Shown here: one piece after another, positions 36,048 to 48,950 of the stretch | How positions within the stretch are numbered: the stretch's first letter is position 1 | Layout of the letters: each line of letters begins with the position of its first letter | NCBI RefSeq assembly: GCF_000687475.1 | Contig: NC_057320.1 | Location: 3,534,001-3,598,000 of the forward strand | Source: Ustilaginoidea virens | Taxonomy: Eukaryota > Ascomycota > Sordariomycetes > Hypocreales > Clavicipitaceae | Direction of reading: 5' to 3' | DNA: 64,000 nt | Notes under the pieces: generated by a model | Databases searched by the model: none | What the model was told of the DNA's origin: nothing | Seen by the model: only the letters and a program-made list of their open reading frames with translations | Program-made: the position numbers and the translations under genes

Positions 36048-39000
36048 TCAGATATTAACCGGCCTCTTTACCCACCCTTCTATACATATAACAGTCTAAT
36101 TGCGGTCGATAAAGGTCTTAAGGGCTTTATTTGGCGTTCCCTTAGTTATTATATTAGCGAGGTTATTATTCCTATTAATCTAGCGAATCTTATAGATTTC
36201 CTAGCGCTCGTATAACTATTGCAAGGCTATAATATCTATTATAAGCTTCTTCTCTTTCGTAGTGCCTAGCTTAATAAAGCATTTGTATAATGAAAAAGAA
36301 TCTATATATATAATAGTAGGGATCTTTGGCAATCCTAGCCTATTAGTAATCATATTAAGGGTTGTGTCTATCGCGTATATAATATCGACCCCTTATACTA
36401 TGCTATATAGCTCCAAAGCGAGTGCGCTACGCATTACCCGCTTGCTTTTTATAGAGCTATAAGTAATAATGTTACTAGTCAGCTGGAAGGCGTTATTTAT
36501 AGTATCTACCTTATTTCCTAACATAATTATATAACCAATCTAAGAGCTTAAATCTTTATTATTAGCAAAAGATCTATTAACAAATATAAAGATCTTAACT
36601 ATATTAAAGGCCAAATTGATGTACTATAGACTATGATCCTGGTTATCGAGCTGCTATTAAAGGCGCTTATTTAACCTCGCGATATCCTTAGGGTTAAGCT
36701 GCTAGTATTATATTGCAATAGATAGATTAAAAGAGGCCTCGGGCTGGCAGACTATAGCTATATAAGCGCTATAAGCGCATTATTCGATATAATTACGCTA
36801 GGCCGTAGGCGTATTCTTATTGATAGTCGTAATCTTTTTACTTTACCCTTTCTAGTATAACATTATTATGCTATCGGAAGTGGTCGTTAGTATATACCTA
36901 TTAAATATCAGGGGCACGGTTAGCAATAGCTTTATTTTAAGCTTAGCGTTAAAGCCTGCTTTAGTAAGCTCTAATTCCTCCTATTAGAAGAAGGCATCAT
37001 CACTTAGTCCAAGGGTATTATCAGTCTATATATCTACAATACCGAAGCATATAGTAGTATTACGGTCAGGAATATTAATACAGTTAGTATCGCCAGTACG
37101 GTTAGTATTGCCAGTGCCGGCGGATATCAGCAAATAGGGGTTATAGGTTAATATAGTTATGCCTAACTTCTCGCGATGGTGCCGGAAGTATATTGCCCAC
37201 TAGTAGGTGCCTACCTTAGCTATTCTATACAGCAGCTTAACCACTTCCATAATGGTATTATTAGGATATTAGTATGCTATCTGCTTAGGTAGCCTAGCGA
37301 TAATCAATCTATTAAGGATTATAGATAACTACACATAAGCTTATATAATATCTTATATCTAAAGGAAGAGGCCGTAAGATTATTATAGTAATAAGGCTAT
37401 TAATATTAGTAGCTATTAATTCGCCTATTGAATTATAGGGGATTAAGTTAATATTAATTGCTTCTCGTCATTACTATAACCCTATATAATAAGCCTAGAC
37501 TTTTTATATAGGGTATCTATACCTTTGCCTTTGATTTTTTGTACTATACGTAAGTTAAATAGGCATTGGGCTCTATATTGACTAATATTAAAAGTAACGA
37601 ATCTAAATATATTATAGGCTTATAGTGCTTCTATCTCTATATAGTCAGACTGCTTAAAAGTGGCTTTAGGGGTTATAATCTTCCCTTCCTAGTGTAATTA
37701 GCTAGTAAGCTGTAGATCGGCTTACTTTTTTGCGGTAAAGAAAGAGATATCGATAATAGTATTAGAAGCTATAGTATTAACAAAAGCTTCTTTTTAGTCC
37801 TTATTAATTATAATATTGGATACTACCTTTACTAGTGATAGTGATAGTAGCCTAGCTTAATCAGACCTAGTAGCTGGCGATAGATATATCGCGACTATAG
37901 GTATCGATAATATCGCGACTATAGGTATTATCGATAATATTACGACTATAGGTGTTATTAATAATATCGCGACTATAGGTATTATCGATAATGTCTCAGC
38001 TATAGGTATTATCGCGGCTAGAGGTATAGCTGCAGCCGGTATCCTAACTTCTAGCCTGCCGGGGCGGGCCGGGCCTTTAGTATAGACGATATCTTCGGTA
38101 TTATCAGGGTTGTAGTTATATAGCTTAATAACTATCGACTGGAACTTAATAGGGCCATAAGGAATTTATATAATATAGGTCTTACTATTAAGGCTGATTA
38201 GCCGGTATGGCCTATACTATCCACCCTTTTCTCTCCATACCTATACGTTAGACTATAGGGGTAGTCGGTAGATAGGCTATATATCTGGGCCGTTCTATTA
38301 AGTAAAGGCATCGCAAATTTATCGTCTAGCGAGGTATTTTCTAGCTTCGTTAATAGCTTTTCGTAATATCGAGGCGTATTATAATACTAATAAACTAGGG
38401 GGTAAATTATCTATAAGTCGGGGATACGCTCTAAAGACTAGTAATATAAACACTAGGCCGTTAGGCCTAGTAGAATTATTAATAGCTTTAATAGCTAGCT
38501 ATAGTTTTTATTCCCTTATTAATAGATCGCCTACTTTATCACTAATAATAGTATAGGCTCGGCGTAAGGGGGCATAATATCTCTCGACCTTACTAATACT
38601 ATTATAGGCTTCTATAGGGATTTTATCTATATTAATAGATAAAAGCCGGGCATTATAACGGAATTTAGCGGAGGCGAAATTTAGACCGGTATTATAAATT
38701 ATCTAATCCGGTAGGCTAAAGTATATATCGATTTAGCATTCCTTAAAGGCATTCTAAACGTTTTAGGCCTTCTATCTTTAAGGGTTAAGGAATCTAGCTG
38801 CCTAAAAGCTTATTGCGGTATCTATAATATGTAATACCGGCCGATTATTAATATAAAAGATATCGATAATAATTTTATAGTTAAATTAGCTAATATTGTT
38901 ATCTTTAAGCGTAAATTTAAATTGGCTGGGTGTCTTTATATTTATTTGGTATTAATGGCATATATAGGTAATACTCTTGATAATATTGCGGTCGATATTA

Positions 39001-42000
39001 TTATAACTAGCTCTTTAAAGCAATTTAGTAAGCCTATTAATAAAGAGGTGCCTAAATCGACGATAGAGCTAATAGATTTCCTATAACGATAGATAAAAGG
39101 CTATAGTATTTATGGTATTAAGAGTCTACTATAGATGTCCCTATTTCCTGATAATTAGAACCTTAATATCCCCTTAGATTAATAGGTTATTAATATTATT
39201 AAGCTTTATACCTATTCTATCTATATCTATAATAGAATATAGGAAGGGGGTGCTACTATTAAAAACGTAGAAGGGGATATTGCTGAATATCGTTAGAATA
39301 TTCAATATGCCGGAAGATATAGTAAAGCCAGCGCTAAAGTTTACTATATACTTCTTATTAATCGCCTTAATAGTTAAAGTCTTTATTAATCTCATTAGGG
39401 CCTTTGCTTAACCTAAGCCTACTATTAATAGGCCGGAGGCGCTAATATCCAGTAGGATTCCACAGAAGGTATAGTCACTATAATATTCTTCTTTTAGAAA
39501 GGCAGAGTTATAATCGGGTAAGGGCATTTGGAAGGGGTTAATCTATAAGAAGGCGTACCAGTATAATTCATCTTATAGTACTTATAATATCTTAATAGAT
39601 GATAATAGTGACGGTTCTTACCTAGGGGCTAGGAAATACTGCGTAGCTGTGATTTGCGGTATAGTAGTATTCTCTGCATCCTATTATATATCCCCTGCTA
39701 TTATTATCTCGATATTACCAATAATATCGTTAAGGTTAGCCTCTATATCTTCTTTTTTAAAGCCTTAAGGGCCAGGCTCTTTATATTCCTATAAGAAAAT
39801 ACAGAATTTCTTATTATTAGGGGCAGTATAGTGGGATTGGTTCTTTATCTATTAGTCTTTTAATTCTTATTGTGAAGGACTGGCCCTAGGGCGGCTGCGA
39901 ATAGGCGTCAATAATATGTATTAAATAGACTAAAGAGGAAGGAAAAGGATCCAAGTAGGAACCTTCTATCTAGTCTATTTATATCCCGATCATGACACGT
40001 ATCGGAGTCCTAGTATAGTCCCGTGACTCCGTCTGTTGCCCTTCTTAGGCTAGACGCGGGCGCAGCCCGAGTCCTAGCCACATTGTGGCGCGGGCGTAGC
40101 CCGTGCCCGTGACACTTATTGCTTTTTAGCAGAGTAGTTAAATAACTAATACCCTATTTTATTGCAAACGAAGCATCTTCTTTAATAGGGCCTAACTAGA
40201 AGGGCGCGATTCTATTATTTAAAGCGGCATTAAGGGGGTCTATATCATTAGGGGTATTAATACCGATTGTAGGATTGACTATATCTATAATCTATAAATA
40301 ACGCTATATTATCATTAATATCTTTAATATCCTAGTATTGTTAAGGCTGCTATTAAAGGAAATAATACTATTAAGTTATATAGGTAGTCTCGTAAATAGA
40401 AAGGGATCGCTATAGGTTAGCAGTAAGGCCTTCGAATATAGGGACATATCGATATAGCGCCTGGCTATACTTAGGGGTATCCCTTATAGTATTAAGCACT
40501 TACCGATGAAGCTCTATATTAGCTATAAAAGGGGGAAAAAGACCATAATATAGGCATTAAAGTTCTTCCAATAGGATATTAAGATATTCTAGCTTTAACT
40601 TATCGGGATATTTTGCGATAGTTAATTAGAGTATTATTCTATTCTAATAGTATAAATAGAATTACTCTATACTTTCATTTTCGAAATAGCTCTTAACTTT
40701 ATAGACCATATCGTTAAAAGTAAGGGTATTATAAATGCATTCGATATTATTAAAATAGTAGGTCTTAGCATTACTAATAAGTATAATTTAAAAAGCTCTA
40801 GCGAATATATAATCGGGCAGTCCTAATAGGCGGTATTTACTCTTAAAAGATACTACCTTTAGTATAAAAAAGTTATCTATTTTACCGTTATATCTATCCT
40901 CTATACGATAGCTACATAAAAAGTTAGATATTTTCTTCGATATATTATTAAACCTAGTTTAGAAATAATCTTTTTAATTAAACCCGGCCTTTATATAGGC
41001 TTTTCGGGTATAATCTTCCGGAGGGTATTCTAGAATAGCTTATCGGTAGCCTTACAGTAGGCTGGCGGGATCTCTAGCTGGGTTATCCTATAATCCGGGT
41101 CGGTCTAAGTTTATCGGCCCTCCTATTAAAACCGTCTATTTATCGGCCTAAGTAGGCCGATATTAGTAGGAAGGGCCAGGTGCTATACCTATTTTTGGCA
41201 TTATCGGATAAGGCGTTTAGGCCTATAGGCCGCGATACCGCGATTCGTAATATCTGGTATTAGGGGCGGCATTAACTTAAAGGGTATTATTATTAGGGTC
41301 CTCTATTGAAGGAAGCATATTATCGGGGCCTATAACCCAAGCTCTATTAGGTATACTATAACCTCAAGGGGTATTATAATAGCCGCCTCGGCTAGCCCGG
41401 TTAGGAGTATAACCCCTAGGGTAAAGTATTTAATCGGTCGGGCTATAATTATCGGCTATTATATATTATTAATAGCAGGAGCTTTCCCCTATTTCAAATA
41501 GCGACTTATTATAAATAGGCGTCTTCCCTTTTAGTTATTAGGACCGGCCCCTTTCTTCTTTAATAGGGGCATAAAGCTTCTTCAATATAAACGGGGGGAT
41601 AATAGGTTATTATGACTATAATCGTGCCACCCTTAGTATTATAAAGTCCTTTAATATTAAGGCTTATAAGGATCTTCTTAAGGGTGTTACTGCGGTAGGT
41701 GTCTATAATAAATTTTGTGAGCCTATGACTTCCTAATTGAAATTGCCAATAGGTACTAATGCTTCCCTATAAGGGTTGAGTCGTAATCAGAATATCTTAC
41801 GCCCTAATTAACGGTCGATCTCTTCTTAAGGCCATTTAGGGTTCTATTATTATTAAAGGCATTCTATTAGGGTTAGTATTATAATAGAACCTAATGCTCC
41901 AATATATACGCCGTGATCTTATAGGTATATACGGAATTCGCATAAAAATAGAGGATTAATACAATTAAATAACTATTCATCCCATTTACTATAATCTTCA

Positions 42001-42200
42001 TAAAATAGTTCCTATAGATCATCATTAATTATACGGTCTTTCTTATAGGTATAGATTAAAAACGCTAAGCGGTTATATAATGCCACAGTAGTGGCATCAG
42101 GGGTAATTAGCTCTATCGCAGTGGCCTAGTTATCATTAAGTAAGGGGGTAAATCGTTATAGCCTTTTAAGTAGTACCAGTTATAATATTAATAATCGTGA
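36048..42200 (-). pseudogene. QTDD Copia gag-pol, copy A, RIP-inactivated
   Basis: On the minus strand the terminal stop is at 36048-36050. RNase H covers about 36060-36750, with the same LALELYSIVQG-type block as the other copy. RT lies around 37000-37700, with its box at 37011-37047 reading GIVDI.TDNT; the second Asp is Asn. The protease C-terminal block at 39174-39395 (PFYVFNSSTPFLYSIIDIDR) is the longest open piece and is almost the same as 53581-53690. Gag extends to about 42200; its N-terminal start is uncertain. Stops occur throughout. Confidence 0.8.
39871..40114 (-). repeat. Solo Gypsy LTR inside QTDD Copia copy A
   Basis: 244 bp starting TGTGAAGGACTGGCCC and ending GTGCCCGTGACA, the reverse of the 22994-type LTR, with target duplication CTTAT at 39866-39870 and 40115-40119. 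It is GC-rich and less damaged than its surroundings, so it is probably a later insertion. Confidence 0.93.
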
Positions 42201-42711
42201 TCGTACTATAGTATTAAGAGGAGGGTTTGAGAGGGGGGGGGGGGGATATATTGCAAAGAGTGTAAGATTCACTCTTATAGGGAGTATAAGATTCGAGAGG
42301 GCTTTTATCCGTAAGGGTATCTATAAGGATATCTATAAGGGTAAAAGAAAGAAAGAAAGGGGTTAATTAGCAAGATAACCGTTCAACGGAATAGGCTATT
42401 TACCTCCTATAGTAAGTAGGTGACTATTTAACAGAATAGGTCAGCCGTCTCCTAGATCTACTAAAGGTATTTTTAAAGATCGTAATAGTCAATATATTTT
42501 CTTCCTTCGTAATAAATAGAGGTGGAAGAGGTCTATATCGTTCTTCCAATTAGTTAGCAGCATAACCGTTAATAGAATAGGTTATCTGCCTTCCTAATTA
42601 GTACAATTTGCAACGGAAATCGTCTCTTCGAGAGTAATCTTACTGATCTATAATGCACCATTCTTTGCGGGATATAATCCTATAAGTGGTGATATTACCA
42701 CCACTGATTAG

Positions 42712-43042
42712 TATTAATATAAACTCGGGGTACCCAGTTATACGTAGGGTCGTGCGCATAGTATTATATACCGGGAGGTCACCAAGTAAAGGATTTAATT
42801 GCTTTACTAATGACTACTATTTAAAAGGAAAGAAAGGAAGTAAAAGAGGGTAATTACACGATATGGCCTTTTTATGCGTATGCCGTTGTCACGTGCATCG
42901 GCGCAGTCGGGCCGGGCTGCCCGCGTGCCCTACCGGGCTCAGGGGCATAGGGGCAAAAGTGGCCACATCGTGCGCAACGGGTATGCGCGGCACATCCGTC
43001 GCAATGTGCCCAATTGGGCACCTTGCGACAGCGATTCCGACA
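42712..43042 (-). repeat. 5' LTR of QTDD Copia copy A
   Basis: 331 bp, same length as the left LTR. Left edge TATTAATATA is the RIP-altered form of TGTTGATATA. Confidence 0.92.
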
Positions 43043-43047
43043 AAACT

Positions 43048-43449
43048 ACCCAGTATCGCAGGAGCCTTTTAATACTACTAGCCCCAGCTAATAGTAGAAG
43101 GTTTCGAATTTCTAGCCTATTAGGGGTTTAGTAAAACCATTAGCAATTATATTACCTATCGGAACCTATATAATATCAATAGAACCCTTCTAAACTTCCT
43201 ATCGCAACCAATAATAATAAATATCAACGTAATAAAGCCGGGTGATAAGTTTAAAAAATTCTTCCTTTAATAGGCGAATAGTCTAGATGTTATCGCACTA
43301 AATAGTAGGGATATCCTCTACTAAATAAAGCCTAACTTCCTTATAGAGCCTATGGAACGCAATAACCTCTTTCGTAGTATATAAAATCGCTAGTAATTCA
43401 GCCTCTATAGATAATATTATTATAGTATCCTATTAACCAGCTTTATGTA
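43048..43449 (-). pseudogene. Fragment of an older Copia RNase H (minus strand)
   Basis: Read in reverse, the segment gives LSIEAELLAILYTTKEV, QCDNI.TIRLL, YVDIYYYWLRQEVQ and IIANGFTKPLIG, the standard C-terminal Copia RNase H blocks. Its 3' continuation lies left of 35410, so the QTDD element copy A inserted into it. Its N-terminal side is cut by the LTR at 43450. Confidence 0.8.
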
Positions 43450-44082
43450 TATTGCAATTCCAAAGGTCACTATAAAGTAAAGCCTTACTAGCTAGCTAGA
43501 TGGCATAAGACCGTCTGCGACTTATGACTTAATCTTAGTATAAATACTAGATTCGTCACTAAGTCCTAAGACTATACAAGTGCTATAAAGCGAGGCAAGT
43601 GTAAAGGCAAGGCAAATATAAGATAACCAGAATAACGTAGGAAAAGTAGGAGTTAAGAGGCATATAGTGCATTAACAGGTTCGATTATGCTGCCCTTCCA
43701 CTATTTAGAAAGAAGGAGGAAAGCTATCCTATATATACACAAAGGAGGGGTGGGCCCAGGCATCCAGGGTAGCTAGTAAGAGAGCTCCCCGTAATGCTTG
43801 TTGGTAATTCCGCTATCTCCGACTAACCCCGCTATATCCGACTAACCCCGCTATGTCCGGCCACCCCAACCACCACGCTAGTGACTAACCACCACGCTAG
43901 TAGGCAATTACTACGCTAGTAGGCCGCTACCACGCTAGTAGGCCACTATGCTAGTAGGCCACCACGCTAATTTAGCAATGCCACACCTTTTTTAACAAGG
44001 CCTACCTTACTTGATATACAGTAAATAATCCACTGAAAATCCTTAAGGTAAAAGGCAAAGGCCTAAAGTAAGACTACCATAA
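43450..44082 (-). repeat. Partial Copia family 2 LTR (minus), cut by a Gypsy LTR
   Basis: 633 bp matching 29635-30260 in the same orientation, starting TATTGCAATTCC. It stops at CTACCATAA where the Gypsy LTR begins; the last part of the LTR (GTCCAAGAGGCGG...TAACA) is not found downstream. Confidence 0.88.
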
Positions 44083-45517
44083 TGTCACGGGCTCGGGCTG
44101 CGCCCGCGACTAGCCTAGGGAGCATCGGCACAGGGTTACGAGGCCTTACTAAGGAATCAGCCCATACTACATACAGGCATAAATAGACTACTTAGAGGCC
44201 CCTATTCAGGTCCTCTCTCTTTCCTCCTTACTCTATTTAATATATTCATTTGATGCCTATTCGTAGTAGCCCTAGGGCTAGTCCTTTACATTTAAATAAA
44301 CTCTTTTAGCCTTACTATTATAACTTTACATTATAAAGCCAATAATGCAGGCTATATAAAATATCGAGATGAGTATACCTAGAGAACTAAGTGGAGAGAA
44401 CCTAAAACCACGACGCCCCCAACGTAATATATATACCTAAGTAGAGCAGCTTGCAATAAGGTTATAATAGATAGAAGCGTAGATGCATACTAACGCGTAA
44501 TACCTTACTGCTGTTACCGCCTTGCTATAGGCCCTTCTTGCGAACTAGTTAAATAGCTCTTAAAATGCCACCTAACTAGCCCTAATCGTACAATAGGATA
44601 CCCCTCTCCCTATCGCTTAAGATAACTAGCTAAAATACAAGCCGATCCTAATAAGGGACCCATTTAATAGCAAGAAGGCTATATTTATAGCCTAGCGGAC
44701 CTTTATATAATATAAGCTTAAGGTTAATGGGGACTTTATTAGAGATAAAAAGACCTAATAAATATTTATCTTCTAAAACCTTTCGTCTATAGTTTTATTA
44801 TAGGTCGTAGCCTTCTTCGAGAATGGTATAGCTTACGATTATAATATAATAAAGTTCTTTAAATAACTCTAATATCTCTTTAAGAACCTATACCGGTAGG
44901 ATCGTACTATTATTAAGCTTAAGTACTCTTTATGCTAAGGCCCTAAGGAACCTTTTACCGCTTTTTTTATACAATTTAAAGAAAAATTTATATTTATTAG
45001 TAGTCTCAGTTAGCCTAAAGAGGTTAAGCTAGAATATCTTTAATCGGCGCTTAATACTTATATAGCTAATAAGATTATTAGCCTTAGGGTCTTCTATTAC
45101 GATTACTATTTAGTAGTAAACTACTATCGATAAATTGCTATCGATATTGAGACTAGCCTAACTATTAACTATTAATTAAGCTTAGTCTATTCCTAACTAA
45201 CCTATATCTAGGATTCTAAGGGTAATATATAAATATCGGGCGTTAATAAGCTAGACTCGAAGGGTAATTAGTATATATCTAGGGCGATATAGGTCTCTAA
45301 AGAATAATATAAAAATTATAGAAAGAAAGGTCTTTATTTTTAGTATAACTCTTCTAAATATTAGATATTTATATATTACCTACTGCTGGCAATCCGACCC
45401 AATATAGTTAAAGTAGCCTTGCTTAATTTATAAATCGTAAAAGTCGAAAGTATTAATAAAGATTAGGAAAAAAAATAGCCTTTAAACCTAATCTCGTTAA
45501 AGGGCTTAAAATATATA
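44083..45517 (+). mobile_element. Gypsy fragment: LTR plus gag
   Basis: A 208-bp LTR (44083-44290, TGTCACGGGC to CCTTTACA) of the same family as 22994, then a gag region colinear with 23248-24540. It ends at AAAATATATA where the Copia family 2 LTR inserts; the corresponding site in the complete Gypsy is about 24535. The pol part and 3' LTR are not found. Confidence 0.85.
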
Positions 45518-46439
45518 TGTTAAAATCCTACGGTAGTCTACTAGACTGCTGGCCCTTCTACCGTCTCTTGGACTTACGACTGTCCTACCAGACATACGGT
45601 GTGTCTTACCAACCTTGGGTCTTTACCGTTTACCTTCCGGATTTTCAGTGGATTAGTACTGTATACCAAATAAGGTAGGCCTTTATCGGGCCTTATTTTT
45701 GGTAAGGCTTGATATGACGTATCGGGCCTTATTTTTAAAATATATGGTAAGGCGGCATATGACGTACCGGGCCTGATTTAAAAGATATTTAATACGGCCG
45801 GATATTACGTAGGCACACCGGGCATTATTTAAAAATATTTAATACGGCTGGATATTACGTGGCATACCGGGCATTATTTAAAATATTTGGTAAGGCTTAA
45901 TATGACGTATCAGACCTTATTTTTAAATATATGGTAAGACTGGATATATCGTGGTATAATGAGTATTACGAGGAGCTCTCTTACTGGCTACCTTGGATGC
46001 CTAGGCCTACCCTCTCTCTTAGATATATTTAGGATAGCTTTTTCCCTTTCTTTTTAGATAATAGAAGGGTAGCACAATCGAGTCTATTAATGCACTATAT
46101 GCCTCTTAACTCTTTCTACCTTTCCTGCGTTTCTAGTTATTTATATCTATCTTAACTTATACCGGCTTTACTTTATATTTACCCTTAGAATTGCAATAGG
46201 TTATGAGCCTAGGTTTTACTTCTTTATTTCACCCTATCTTTTATATTCACCCTTTAGTCTCTCTTGCTTATTAGTACTACTAATATAGCTAAATATTTTA
46301 GTACTCTCGGCTTATCCTTTAGTATTTTAGCTTACCTATTATCACCTTCGGCTAATCCTTTAGTAATCTATAGCGTTATCCTACGGTAATCAACGGTATA
46401 AACTTATATCAACCTTTGGTATAACCTTACGGCAACCTA

Positions 46440-46800
46440 CAGCATAACCTTACAGCACCATTAGAGTAATCTACGGCACCTACGGATTTTATAGTATAAT
46501 ACCTATTATACTATACCACTATATAACACCTTTGCACCTAGTGCATAATACCTACTGCACTTTACGGCACCTATTATATTATTCTATATATAATATTTGT
46601 GGTACGGCACTTACGGTACCCTTATATTACGGCACTTGCGGCAGTAATAATAGTTATATCACGTTACTTACGGCACTTACGGGATTTATTTCACGGCACC
46701 TACGGCACCTACAGCACTTACGGGATTTATTTCACGGCACATACGGCACCCACGGAAGTTACGATATTTATATTACGGCACCTACAGCACCTGTGTTTTT
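46440..46800 (+). repeat. CGGCACCTA-type minisatellite in the Copia family 2 leader
   Basis: Short units built on TACGGCACCTACGGCAC and TTACGGGATTTATTTCACGG repeat between the primer-binding site and gag. They are open in several frames, giving repetitive Thr/Tyr/Gly-rich frames that are not genes. Confidence 0.8.
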
Positions 46801-46974
46801 TATACTGAGACCTACCGCTATATACTGCGGTTATTTATTATAGTAGGCTACTAGTCACTATATATATTGGTTATTTAATTAATTATTTAACCATTTTACT
46901 AGCCAGCAAGCTAGTTATTCCTCTGTTTTTACAACTATTGGTACTATTTTTTAACGACTTTTAACTACTATAAT

Positions 46975-48950
46975 GGCACAATCAGGGCCTTCTACTTATA
47001 AGGTCCCTATGGATTCCGGCTCTAAAGCCGATCCTAATATACAACTATAGTTAGATATAGACGATATGAAGTCTTAGATCAATACCCTAACTAGCCTTAT
47101 ATAAGGCCTAGTTACCAAGCAAAATAATAACCTATAGACCCCCTAGGCTACTCAGACTATTAAAAAGGAGCATACTAATATTACTAAAGCTAGACCTTCC
47201 ACTAGGATGACTACTACTAAGGATACTAATAAGGATGATATTATAGAAATAGACCAAGACCAACCTTCTATCCCTATAAGATATAAGGGTAAATAGCCTA
47301 TTTATAATAATATAGTACCTACCATTACCAACCAAATTAGTGATAGGGCTATTAAAGAATTAGCTAAAACTGCCAACCGCTTTAAGGAGTCATAGAAGCT
47401 AAAAAGTCCCTATAATTTCGACTAGTAGAAGCAGGCCCTTATAATACAACTTAGGGCCTTTAAAATAGCCAACTTTGTTAACGACCCCTCTATAGCTAGG
47501 CATTTTAATAAGTCTAAACAGGCCCTTCTACTACTAATACTAAAGAATAGCTATAATAAAGAGGCTGCAAAGGCTATGGACTGGTATAATAACCCAGAGG
47601 AAGCCTACCTTTTACTTATAGCCCAATATTGCCACTTACCAGAAGTATAGCAGACACACTTATACCCTACCTTTCATACCCTTATATTTACCAATTATAA
47701 GGGCACCTTAGAGGCTTTTAATAGCGAATTTAATAGCTATATTTCTCGCCTTAAAATCCTAGGTTCCAAGATCGACTCTTTCGACCAAATTAACCAGTAT
47801 TTATAGGCTATAGAGGGGGTATTTACCCGCTAGATAGAACGCTAATACTCTATAATTAGGGCTTATAGCGCCCAGGGCGTTATTAATAGTAGCAAATTTA
47901 ACCTCTAGTACTTTATGGTTGACTTACTAGAAGAATAGCGTTCTAAAGGGTCTAGTAAAGTAGCTGTAAATAAGCCTATTGCAATTCTCAAGGTCACTAT
48001 AAAAGCAAAGCCTTACTAGCTAGCTAGATGGCACAAGACTGTCTGCGACCTGTGAACTAATCTTAGTATAAATACTAGATTTTTCACTAAGTCCTAAGAC
48101 TATACAAGTGCTATAAAGCAGGGCAAGTGTAAAGGCAAGGCAAATATAAGATAACCAGAAACGCAGGGAAGGTGGAAGTTAAGAGGCATATAGTGCATTA
48201 ATAGACTCGATTGTGCTACCTTTCTACTATCTAGAAAGAAGGGGGAAAGCTATCCTATATATATACGAAGAAGGGGTGGGCCCAGGCATCCAAGGTAGCC
48301 AGTAAGAAAGCTCCCCATAATGCTCGCTTTGCCACGTATATAATACGTCAGCAGCCCCACTATATCGGGCCTTTTCAACCACCCTAACCACCGCACTAGT
48401 AACTAGTCACCGCACTAGTAACTAGCCACCACGCTAGTGACTAACCACCACACTAGTGGACTAGCCACCACGCTAGTAGGCCACCACGCTAATTTAGCAA
48501 TGCCACACCACGCTAGTAGGCCGCCACCACGCTAGTAGGCAACCACGCTAATTTAGCAATGCCACACCTTTTTCAACAAGGCCTACCTTACTTGATATAC
48601 AGTAAATAATCCACTGAAAATCCTTAAGGTAAAAGGCAAAGGCCTAAGGTAATACTACCATAAGTCCAAGAGGCGGTATAAGGGCCAGAAGGTTAGTAGG
48701 CCAGTAGGGCATAAGGCCAGCAGCCTAGTAGGCTACTATAGGATTTTAACAAAGCCTAAGGCTTCTAAGGACCCTAAGAATAAAGGGTCTGCTAATGCCG
48801 CTTCTACTAATAATAGAAAGAATAATTCTACTAAAAAGAAGCAGTAGCAGAAGAAGAAATAAGACTCTAATAATAAGGATTCTAATAATAATAGCAATCA
48901 GTAAGATATCAAGTCCTTTATTATAGGCAATTATTATTATTATTATTAAA
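46975..48950 (+). pseudogene. Copia family 2 gag, interrupted by a solo LTR
   Basis: Starts MAQSGPSTYKVPMDSG at about 46975, with blocks NQISDRAIKELAKTANRFK, AKAMDWYNNPEEAYLLL and TLEAFNSEFNSYISRLK typical of fungal retroelement Gag. It is split at 47977-48751 by a reverse-oriented solo LTR and resumes KPKASKDPKNKGSA with a Lys/Asn/Ser-rich tail to about 48950. TAG/TAA codons replace Gln and Trp. No knuckle could be read with certainty. Confidence 0.75.
47977..48751 (-). repeat. Solo LTR, Copia family 2 (minus) inside its own family's gag
   Basis: 775 bp, TATTGCAATTCTC to GATTTTAACA, with target duplication AAGCC at 47972-47976 and 48752-48756. Confidence 0.93.

Larger units (their letters stand above)
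35415..43042 (-). mobile_element. Copia-type element of the QTDD lineage, minus orientation (copy A)
   Basis: 7,628 bp with 331-bp LTRs at 35415-35745 and 42712-43042 and target duplication AAACT (35410-35414 and 43043-43047). The plus-strand left edge reads TGTTGATATA and the right edge ends TTCCGACA. The internal region matches the element at 49948-57353 in reverse. A 244-bp Gypsy solo LTR is inserted at 39871-40114. The old minus-strand Copia remnant lies on both sides. Confidence 0.93.
45518..48950 (+). mobile_element. Copia family 2 element: 5' LTR and gag only
   Basis: The LTR 45518-46198 (681 bp, TGTTAAAATCC to GAATTGCAATA) is followed directly by the primer-binding site GGTTATGAGCC at 46199, again complementary to the initiator tRNA-Met anticodon arm. 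Gag follows. I see no protease, integrase or RT of this family afterwards, so the element is truncated or was a gag-only form. The same LTR family gives the solo LTRs at 29635, 31872, 47977 and 61135. Confidence 0.8.

Noticed and set aside
42232..42246. Long G run near gag of QTDD copy A as a regulatory element
   Set aside because: It is a simple homopolymer in degraded DNA with no counterpart in copy B.
46532..46843. 103-codon repetitive frame in the Copia leader
   Set aside because: It is the translation of a minisatellite and lies between the primer-binding site and gag.
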